64,000 nt of DNA. Source: Calonectria ilicicola. Its lineage: Eukaryota > Ascomycota > Sordariomycetes > Hypocreales > Nectriaceae. The notes below the pieces were generated by a model, which saw only the letters and a program-made list of their open reading frames with translations, was not told the origin of the DNA and made no database searches. Position numbers and translations under genes: made by a program. Each line of letters starts with the position of its first letter. Within the stretch, counting starts at the first letter, position 1. This document shows, piece by piece, positions 28,981 through 38,355 of this stretch. The stretch covers positions 3,038,001 through 3,102,000 of the forward strand of contig CP085831.1 in assembly GCA_020809705.1 (NCBI GenBank), in the 5' to 3' direction.

Positions 28981-31765
28981 AAAATTAAAAGGAATCTACT
29001 AATATAAAGGAAGTATAAGCCTTCTTTAGATTTATTAATTATTATTAAAGATTTATTAAGGGATTTAATAAAATTATTTTAAATATAATAGAATTAATTA
29101 AAAAAGGAATTATTTTTTAATAAGAAAATAAAGTATAATAATTATTTAAAATTATAAGAAATATTATTTTAAAAGAATTTATTTTTATAATATTCAATCT
29201 TAATAAGCTTATAAAACTAGAAATTAATATATTAGACTTTATTTTAGGGGCTTAGATTAAATAATAAAATAAATAAGGAAATCTATATTTTATAGTATTC
29301 TATTTATATAAGTTATATAACCTTAAGCTAAACTACTTTATTTATAATAAAGAATTCCTTATTATTATTAATATTTTTAAAGAATTCTAATAATATCTTT
29401 TAAAAAATAATTATAAAATTATAATATATATTAATTATAAAAATATTATTTACTTTATAATTACTTAAAAATTTAATAAAAAATAATTATAATATATAAA
29501 ATACCAATTTAAATTTAATTATTAAATTATTTATATTAAAAGAACTAAGAATAATTATACTAATATAATTAATTATTAATTTAACTATAATATAAAAAGA
29601 TTAAAAATATAAAAAAAATTATTAATCTATAATACTAATAAAGGACTAAAATAAGCCCTAATTAATAAAATAATAATAAAAATAAAGAAAATAATTACTA
29701 TTATAAAAGTAAGAGGATTACTATATATAATTAAAATTACTACTATAGAAATACCAATATAACAAGTAAAATAAAATAATCTATTATTAAGAAAAATTAA
29801 AGAATATAATCTAATACTTTTAAAAGAAAAAAATAAATTATTTATAAATATTAAAGAAATATTAAATAAAATTAATAAAGGATATTTATAAATATCTTTT
29901 ATATAACTATAAAGGTTATTAATAAAACCCTTAAATAAGTTAAATAAATATTTTCTTTTAGTAAAATAAAAAAAAAGTTAAATAAATATATAAAAAATAT
30001 AGCCTATATTAACATTCTAAAAAACCAAGATATAAATTATATAGATTATTATAACCATTCTCTATTATATAATAACTATAAGACTTAATTATAATAGACT
30101 TTATTACTAACTTTCCTTTATTAACAGACCTTATTATAAAAGTATACTATAATAATATTTTTATTATTATTAATTACTTTATAAAAATAATATATTGTTT
30201 TCTTTATAATAAAATAATAAAAGAAAAATAATTTATTTATTTTTTCTTTTAATATATAATTACTATATATAGATTATTAACTAAAATTATTTTAAATAAA
30301 GAATAATTATTTATATTTAAATTTTAATAAAGCTTAATATTTTTAATAGGATTAAATTATAAACTAAGTATAATATTCTACTTTTAAATAAATAAATAAA
30401 TTAAATATTAAAATTAAAAAATTAAATAATATTTATAATACTATATTAACTATAAGTAAATTAATTTAAAAAAGCTATCTATTATATAATTAATATATAA
30501 TATATTCTATAATTATAATATTAAAATAATACTAATAAAAGCTAATTTTAGCTTTATATTAAATACTTACTAAGCCTTTTTAAAAAATATAATCTAAGTA
30601 AAAGTAATAATTAAATTAAATAATCTAAGAAAATTATATAAAAAAATAAAGATTAAATTTAAATTTATTTATAATATTATAAAAAAATATTATTATTTTA
30701 AAAGGTTAAAAGAATTAACTTTTTTAAAGAGAGATATAGTTTACTTAATAATAAAAAATCTTATAATAAAAAAATAAAATAAAAAAATTAATTTTATATA
30801 AATTAAATTATATTTAATTAAAAGAAAAATATTAAAAAATAATTATAAACTTAATCTCCTAGATAATATTAAAGTTTACTTTATCTTTTATATTTAACTA
30901 CTAAAACCTAGTAATAGTATCTAAGTTAATATAGGACCTAGCTATAAATTATAAATAGAAAATCTAGAAGATTAGTAAGAAGTTAAAAAAATCTTATAAA
31001 GAAAAAAGAAAATAGAAAATTTAAAATTAAATAGAAAGATTATAAAGAAACAATCTAGGAATCTATAAAATATTTTATATATTATTTAAAAATATTAAAA
31101 GCATTTCTTTAAAAGAAGTAAAAGGAAAATCTATAGTATTTTAATTAATAATATCTAAAGCTCTTAAAGCTTATATATTAATTACCACTTTTAATTTTAC
31201 CTAATCTATATTATTTAAATTATTTATAAATAATAAACTATAATAAATTATTTTTTTATTATAAGACTTTAATAAATACTTCTATTTTTATAAATATATT
31301 AAATAAGTAAGAATCTTATTTAACTTTACTTAAGTAACTAATATCTTTTTCTTAGCCTACTCTTTTACCTTATTTAAGTAATTAGATTTCTTACTTAATT
31401 TAATTACTATTATACTTATTAATTATAAAAGTATTATAAAAATAAAAAATCCCTTATAAAAATCTATTACTATCCTTAATATATTATAAGAATAACTTTA
31501 ATATATATACTTTCTATAATAAGAGGACCGAGCTACCATCTAATAATAAAAGCCTTTAGAAGTATAAAAAGAATAAGATATAATATTATAATTAAATAAA
31601 GTAATATCTTTAGTAAGATAAATATAATAATAAGTAGATTTATTAAATATACTATTAGTATTAGAAAAAAATAATTATAAATTTAAATTAACCTACTTTA
31701 AATAAAATAATATTAAGGTTATATATATAATTTTAGGAATAAGAATTAATAAAGAAGAGATATTA

Positions 31766-32153
31766 TATTATAATCTATATTATAATAAAGATAGTTTAAC
31801 TCAGCAAAATAAAGATAGACCCACTTATTTAAAACTATAATTACTATATATATATAATCACTATTATAATTAAGGTATAATTATTATAATTACTATTATA
31901 ATTATTAAAATAATTATTAAAATACCCAATAATCATATATTAAATTTAAAAATATATAAATAAATTAAAGCTAATTATAAAGAATAATCTTAATTAACTT
32001 TTAATATAACTTAATTACCTTAATTACAATTGACTATTACCTAACATAATACTTCTATTGCTCTATTTACTATAATGTGCTTAACTATCCTGTCAATAAT
32101 AAACCCTTTATTCTGATTGGTTCATCAAGTTAGGAATTAACCAGACCGTTACA
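31766..32153 (+). repeat. 3' LTR of family A copy 4
   Basis: 388 bp. The inner start is mutated (TATTATAATCTATAT) and the outer end intact (CCAGACCGTTACA), directly followed by the duplicated TAAAG. Confidence 0.9.
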
Positions 32154-32485
32154 TAAAGTATTATACTTCTACTATATAATATAGCATAAATTTAATATAA
32201 ATTATAACTACTTTTTGTATTAGGTAAGGTAAAGGTCTATAATAAGTATTAACCATTACCTTAAAATATCCAGCCAATCTCTAGACCTTAGCAGCCCACT
32301 TATATACATAAGGTGTAAAGGTCAGCTTCCTATCCAGCCATACTCCAAGCCACCTCATCACCTTCTTATCGAGGAGTACCTCTCGATCTCTGTGCCAGAC
32401 TGCTGGAGCAGTCTTGTCTTGTCTGTTGGAGAAATGCATTACTTCAGTCTTAGAGGGGTCGAAGGTCACTGCATTCTCCCGTCCC
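32154..32485 (-). pseudogene. Tad1-like LINE reverse transcriptase relic, upstream part
   Basis: The minus strand reads TFDPSKTEVMHFS, then MRWLGVWLDRKLTFTPYV and WAAKV, with the frame continuing after a TAG (probably CAG mutated) as RLAGYFKVMVNTYYRP. This is the well-known segment just after the catalytic palm in LINE reverse transcriptases of the Tad clade (DPSKTE..HFS and LG..LD..L.F..HV). The reading continues toward a VEVWY-like motif before it is broken by the Gypsy insertion ending at 32153. Homology to the LINE ends near 32485. The first 190 bp are open, the rest has stops. A dead fragment. Confidence 0.82.
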
Positions 32486-33197
32486 CAAATGGCCGTTGGG
32501 TTGACCGATCCTGAGGATCATTAGATATTGATATGGACATCGATGTAGTAGTGGTTGTCGGAGAGGTGGTATAACAGACTAACCCGTCCTGGGGTGTATG
32601 TGATGTAGTCGAAACGCCCATCAGAAGAGATCATTGTTAAAAGCTACATTTGGTATTCAGAGAAAAGCCCAAATATAACTTAGCAAATTACTGGTGGTTG
32701 TCCGTTGCAAGGATTGGTGATTGGAGGCCGAGGCAGTGTCTAGGATAGAGGCGGCACATGCTTCATTTTGTGGCTTGCGCATTGAGGTTGGTTGGTTGCC
32801 ATCGCGGGTTCTGTTGTTTCACCGGGCTTGGCAATGAGAATTCGCTCTCTACAGAGCGCCATCCATCTTTTGAGTTACTGGCCGTGTACTGCATTTACAT
32901 ATATTCCAAGTTTTCTCTTCATTCATCCTTTATTTTTTCCTTGTTCTTTTGAAACACTAGTCTGCCGCTGAACCTGCTTACCCATCTACCATGTGCTTTG
33001 TGAGAGTTCCCCCACTTCTCGGCGCCCCTTGGCACAACCATGCAGCATAATAAATGGGCCCTACGCCTCCCAGGGGCGGCACGAGGTGTCAGCCGTATGC
33101 AGGTATAATAAGGTCGGGCCAGGCCGGCATTTCCTGTCTGGCTCGTACCCTCAGCCCAAACTCTGGTTGCCTGGTCTCGTTGTACACAGCCACCATA
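32486..33197. other. Non-coding junction between transposon block and gene island
   Basis: GC-normal sequence with no ORF that looks like a conserved protein. The ORFs here are short or antisense to the bZIP gene. It would hold the bZIP promoter; I see no distinctive element in it. Confidence 0.5.
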
Positions 33198-34119
33198 ATG
33201 GCTTACCAGGATACAGACCATGTTCCCCATCTCGATATACATCACATGCCGCACGAGCCGTACATCCGTCGCATTGGAGAGAATTGGGCAGGAATAACTA
33301 ATCAAAAGGAAAGAAAAAGGCTTCAAAATAGGCTTAACAAGAGAGCTTGTGACTGGAGATTTGCATGCTCGCATCGGCGCGAATGGGTCCGGGTTAGTGC
33401 TGAACCAAATGGTAGCAAGACACAGGAAAAGGGCGCATGGGGGTGGCGACCTCGCTTTGTGCGTCCAGCCATGCCATTTGGGGGAAATCGGCATCTTTGA
33501 AGACTGCACCGACAAGAACATTACGCAGAAGCGGGCTATGCTGCAGCGCTTCGCCGAGCAGGCCTTGGCGAGCTATGCTACTTGCGACCCGCGAGCTGAT
33601 CACCGTCTAAGGCTCATACAGCTAAACACGATCAACGGCTTGACTAGAAATGCCGCTGTACTCGGGTTTGATTTCGACTGGCTTATATGCGCATGTATCT
33701 CTCCATTCGGCTACAATGGGCCCAGTCCTGAACCGCGTGTGGCAACGTCCTGCCCGACCAACCTCATGCCAACAAGGCTACAATTGGCCCGAAAACACCA
33801 CCCGTGGGTCGATCTATTCCCGCATCCCAGGCTTCGAGACAACCTGCTAGTGGCTGTGACGGATATCTTATCATCTGACGAGGAGCAGCAGCTGTTCTTT
33901 GACATAGCTGAATGCAGCGCGGGCAGGGATTGGGCCGGGCTCATCGTCTGGGGCGAACCATGGAATTCGCGAAACTGGGAAGCCAGCCTTCCCTTTCTTA
34001 GTCGATGGGGCGCACTGTTGAGAGGCTGCTTAGAGATTCTGGAGTCAACTAACTACTGGAGAATCCAGAGGGGTGAAAGACCGATTTCGTTTCCGCCCAG
34101 CTTGATTGAAACAGAGTAA
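33198..34119 (+). CDS. bZIP transcription factor with DUF3425 domain
   Basis: Predicted nuclear DNA-binding regulator of the fungal DUF3425/bZIP family. Two exons: 33198-33348 and 33416-34119, giving 284 residues. The 67-nt intron (33349-33415, GTGACT donor, TAG acceptor, CTGAAC branch-like site) changes frame and creates the bZIP basic-region signature RLQNRLNKRASRHRKR at about 41-56 (N-x7-R). Without it, or with the other in-frame AG at 33397, that motif is lost. The C-terminal half has the DUF3425 hallmarks: LRDNLLVAV, WAGLIVWGEPW, W...LPFLSRWG, and TNYWRIQRGE near the end. The start ATG at 33198 has a good context (ACCATAATGG). No clear leucine zipper follows the basic region, which is usual for this family. 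It lies tail-to-tail with the MFS transporter, so regulation of that neighbour is possible but unproven. Confidence 0.85.
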
Positions 34120-34800
34120 ACTGAGCCTAAGTGGTGAGCAAGCGAAGGGCCTATGATTTAGCACGGTATTTTTTGAAAAGAAACTCAGGTGGAATGGAAA
34201 GTGCTTTATATATATGAGGGAATAAAATTCTCTGACTTATTAGCTACCTGTTGCCAAATGACCGCCCGATGTTTGTTTTACCGCTGGAACAAGATTCTGA
34301 AAATTATTCACTATTGCTTTTCTTTTTTCGTCTCTGGCGTGTTGAAATGGCCGTGGAACCCAAACGAGTGGTGTGAGCTGGTTCACGCTGAGCCAACCAT
34401 CACAGTCAGGGGCTACAGGCATCCTGATCCTTAGGCCAACTAACATTGCCAACCATCCTACGCTAATGCACTCGACTGACCATGGCTTGCAAGGACCCAT
34501 AATTTAGAGAGTAGCTTACGGGTACACCTCCAACACCCATACGTAAATGCAGTGGTACGAACTATTACAACAACATAAATAGGAATGGAAAATAGTTGAT
34601 CTAGTATAATATGATATGATATCATGAAATTTATGTTGAAACTGTACCTATAGTGCCTAGTGTTTTTCGTTCAGCTTATCCCTAGCCGCAGGATGTTACA
34701 CGCACGGTTATCTGACTTGTGGTGGCAAGAAATAAAAGCAAAACAAATCCGAAAGTAATGGCGATGATCTCCCATCAGGCCCCAAAAATGATTAAAAAGC
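34120..34800. other. Convergent intergenic region, bZIP and MFS 3' ends
   Basis: No supported gene. It contains CGCTAATGCACTCGACTGAC (34461-34480), which recurs with one mismatch at 37102-37121 on the other side of the MFS gene. The rest is featureless apart from an AT-rich stretch near 34560-34640. Confidence 0.5.
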
Positions 34801-36610
34801 CTAGGCAGCGATTTTGCCAAACTTGGTTATCATTAGTATTAGCAACGGGACGTGGGACACACGTTCACTTACTCCGAGGAAAGGCGAGATTAGTACCGTG
34901 ATACCACTTGCAATAATGGGCATGGTGTAAATTTGACGCATCGCCAGGACAATGGCGTTGACAATTTGAATCTGAGTAGCCTTCGAGAAGCTCTGAAAGT
35001 CGGCACTGCTCCCTCCAGCAAGAATCACGCGTGGATCACCTGAAAAGTCCGATGGCAAATATGGTTTAATGTAGTTAGCACCTACATTCTGAAAGATGCC
35101 ACCGCTAATGGACGGGAAGAATGTGATGCCAATGCACTGGACCAGACTCAACACACCAATGGCATTGAAGATGTCTTGGGCGTTAACAACAGCCGAGACG
35201 CACCCGAAGGCGGTAATCATGAAGCAACCACCCCCAATTCCCAAGATCGCGCTGTATCCGTATATCGCCGAGGTGCTCGTGTTGATGTCGACCGTGTACA
35301 TAAGGGCGGCACCGATGACGGCTAGTATAGCACCGACAAGGAACCAAGGCATGTAGTAACCAAACTTGGACATGAGAAAACCATTGAGGATGGCGATTGT
35401 GACGATCATGAACACGAATGGCAGAAGCCTCACTGCGGCTTCAACGGGAGATTCGCCTTTTGCAAACTGAAAATAGAGCGGGATGTAGTAGATGGGAATG
35501 TATACAGCAGCCGTAGCGGCAAATGTGGCAAATTGCAAAATGCCAAGCTTGAGGTTTCTCAGCATGTGCGCGGGGTAGAGGCGGTTCTCTGGTAAGACAA
35601 GAGGATGAAGCTCGTGAGTGAGTACAAAGGCGATGGCGAGAACGCCGGTGAAAATCCAGAGAATGATCATGCTATACGATTCCCAAGCGAAGAGGGTGCC
35701 GCCGTAAGTGATTGCCATGAAGAAGGAAACGCACCACCCAGTCCACACGGCCAATCCAAGCCAATCAATCTTGGCCAGTCTTTCGTTAACGGGCTGGCCC
35801 TTTCCGAAATCCATCGAAGGCAAGACGAAGATCAAGATGGGCGCAGCGATGGCGAATATGACGAGGTTAATGTAGAAACCCCATCGCCATCCGACGCTAC
35901 TCTCTGCGAAAGCTCCACCAATCTGCAATATAAACTCAGCTAAATGCAAAGGAAAGGAAAAAAGAGAAAACTTACAATCGGGCCCAACACTGTACCCAGG
36001 CCCCATGTCGGTGAGATGAGAGCAATATAGACAGGACGTTCCTTGGGTGTAGTGACGACACTGAAGAAGGTCAACGAGCCTACATAGATGCCGCAACCCC
36101 CGATACCCGCAATCATCCGGCCGACAATGAGAGAGTCCATCGTATGGGCGGCACCGGATATAGCACTTCCGACCTCAAAGCAGATAACATAGCCAAAGTA
36201 GAGCCACTTGATGTCGAACAAGCCGAACAGCTTGGACTGGATGAGCACCAGGGCACAGGATGGGAGTGCGTAGGCCGTGGCGAGCCATGGGAACTTCTGG
36301 AAGTCGCCGAGGGACGCGATGATGTTGGGCTGGATGTCTGCAACCTGGGTTATGTTAGACGGTTCATTGCTTGCGCTGAGACAGGAATACATACCACGGT
36401 GGTGTCGAGGGCGTACAGGAAGACGCATGAGAGAATGGCCCCAACGGTTAAGACCCATTTGACGCCGTGAATGTCGCGCTGAATTTCGGGGGATTGCTTG
36501 TTTATCTGGGACGATATCCCTTGAATGTTTGCAGAAGGGCATTGGGCGCTTGGGTTGTCGGATTCACTTGGACGGGTGCTGTCTGCGAGGGCAACCGGCT
36601 TTTCGTTCAT
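34801..36610 (-). CDS. MFS multidrug-type transporter (DHA2, 14-TMS)
   Basis: Plasma-membrane H+-antiporter family, probably a drug or secondary-metabolite exporter; the substrate cannot be read. Exons on the minus strand: 36610-36395, 35974..35922 boundaries being 36344-35976, and 35922 onward. Introns are 36345-36394 (GTATGT, CTAAC branch, CAG) and 35923-35975 (GTAAGT, CAG). Splicing joins LDTTV to VADIQP (TM1 motif of DHA2 proteins) and GTVLGPI to IGGAF (antiporter motif C, about 190-198). A possible third intron, 34822-34872 (GTAAGT, CTAAT branch, AAG acceptor), is in phase and changes only the last residues. Length is about 568 residues without it, normal for the family. Upstream in-frame ATGs exist at 36673 and 36691; 36610 has the best A-rich context. 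It is divergent from the kinase-like gene. Confidence 0.87.
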
Positions 36611-38355
36611 TTTTAGAGATGGAGGGGGTATTAATCCGTCCGACAGCACTAAAGTGCCTTTTTCCCGGCTCATAAATTGAAAGAATTCCAATGATGAGGC
36701 AATTGGCGGAACAGGAATACTGACTTTTAGCTGCTACAACTTGGAAGACATTACGGGATGGATGTTGGCGTAGACTACACACGACATGCACTTAACATAC
36801 AATATATATCTATATATACCCACGATCTAAGGGAATATTACAAATCCAATTTGATCATGTTTGATTACAGCCGTGCGTGGAATCAGCTCTTCAAGATGGC
36901 ATTAACGAGTTACCGTGTTGGTTACTCGAACCGTTGTTCGCAATGGTGAACCCCACATAGAAGCTTGTTGGCCAGCGGTACGGTGTTAAGCTTACTTGGC
37001 AATCCATATTCGGAATTCCCAAGGGGCCGTTAGGGGCCTTGGGATGTATTTGAGACGGTGATATCACACTCGTAACACGGTAGCAAATTGGTATCTTGGC
37101 ACGCTAATGCAGTCGACTGACTTCGCCCCACACAAAGACCGATCAATTGACTCCGCCTTTCAAGCGACTGACCGTCTGCGATTCATTTCTCATCGCACGG
37201 TTGCGCAGGTCGGTCAGTCGCTTGCATGCTAGTATTCATCCTGAATGGCTTGACCCACTGGGAGTGGTTGCTTCGCCTCAATGGTGACTAATTGCCAGGT
37301 TTGGGAGACTGTCCGGAGTCGGAGGCACGTTGAGTGGCAAAAAGGTTGTGTCGGTGTAACATTTTACTTTCACCAGAAGCCAGAAAAAAAGCCTTGCACA
37401 TTCAATTATTATTCCGATTGAACCAAAGCAATAAAATATTCAGAGCATGAGGGCTTGAACAGTTGAGATCAAATTTTGCTTTTTTTGTGCACTACTGATT
37501 TGGGCGATCAATATTCGACACATGGTTATATCAGACAAGGGTACAAATGCTACGTAACCATTTCAACGAAGTACGCGACTGCGTCTTGGTCTGAGCACAA
37601 GCGGACTACCAGTATCAATAGCCCCCGCAGCACACCAGCGCAGCTAACTGTGGAGGCGCAGAATATTGATTTCCAAGAAATGTGGCGAGCCAGAGTTCGC
37701 CCACAAGAATGAACCGGGCTGTGTTTTCTGCCTTGCTGTGTATGCAGAGCGTAACTGGTCAAACTACGGTAGGCCCCTCTTTTTTCTACTTCCTTTTTCC
37801 CAACGAATATCCCCATTGTGGGTTTGGCTTGGCAACAAGTCGCGCATGGCGATTTTCACTATCAGCGTCAGCGGAGGACACAGCATAAGAAAGATTGGTT
37901 GAGGGGACGAGGCTGCTTAGTCGCATACAACGCCTAGTGGAGAAGGCAAACCAAGAAGCAACTAGTAGATGATGCATTGCTCGAAGATCATGAATTGGTG
38001 CTTCATTTTATTCCCGTGGCAATAATTCCCATCGGTCGCATCCTCAAGCCAAGTCTTACCGTGTGAGGCTGTGCAGTCAAGGCATGACCTTTAATAAACA
38101 ATCAGCCTCCCACGCGGAATTTCATCCTCTTCTTTTCCCTCATTTTCCAAATCCATCCCATCGAATGGTTGGATAATCTTTATCAACTTCTTCCAACAAC
38201 CACAATCTGCAGGGTCCCAACAGGCCTGGTGCAGCCGACTCAGCGACTATAAACTACTGTACATATTTTGCACATTTGCAACCCACCTTCTTGCCCCCCC
38301 CCCTCCTAGTAAAAAGATATTCTAGCGCACGAGCACATGATTTTTGTATTCCATC
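36611..38355. promoter_or_regulatory. Divergent intergenic region between MFS and kinase-like genes
   Basis: About 1.7 kb with no supported gene. On the kinase side are a TATA-like CTATAAAC at 38248 and a C-rich pyrimidine tract at about 38286-38308, roughly 50-110 bp before the ATG, an arrangement common in filamentous fungal promoters. It contains the 37101-37236 foldback described separately. A short open stretch from 37709 (MNRAVFSALLCMQSVTGQ) resembles a signal peptide, but nothing recognisable follows. Confidence 0.5.
37101..37236. repeat. Foldback / MITE-like inverted repeat with CGACTGAC motifs
   Basis: The outer arms ACGCTAATGCAGTCGACTGAC (37101-37121) and the complement of 37214-37236 (ACTAGCATGCAAGCGACTGAC) match imperfectly. 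Inside is a perfect 14-bp inverted repeat, CAAGCGACTGACCG at 37161-37174 with its complement at 37211-37224. A one-mismatch copy of the left arm is at 34461-34480. It could be a small MITE remnant or clustered regulatory sites. Confidence 0.45.

Larger units (their letters stand above)
24873..32153 (+). mobile_element. Gypsy LTR retrotransposon, family A copy 4 (complete, plus strand)
   Basis: LTRs at 24873-25260 and 31766-32153, both 388 bp, flanked by TAAAG (24868-24872 and 32154-32158). It belongs to the same family as the three minus-strand copies (TATTATGACCC start, ..CCAGACCGTTACA end) but in opposite orientation. Inserted inside a LINE. Plus-strand reading around 28800-28980 gives decayed Gypsy RT (KNKKEYKEYIYKILKAL, then VEFLEYI-like pattern broken by stops). 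A 425-bp MITE (27969-28393) is inserted in it. The first ~90 bp of the left LTR and last ~120 bp of the right LTR are nearly unmutated. Confidence 0.93.

Noticed and set aside
1..32000. AT-rich block as mitochondrial insertion
   Set aside because: The content is LTR elements with target duplications and a C-to-T/G-to-A pattern; no mitochondrial genes or tRNAs seen.
32919..33521. 200-codon minus-strand ORF
   Set aside because: Antisense to the bZIP gene, whose plus-strand coding is supported by conserved motifs.
37682..37888. Signal-peptide-like ORF (MNRAVFSALLCMQSVTGQ at 37709)
   Set aside because: A possible secretion signal, but no continuing coding sequence or believable intron; not called.
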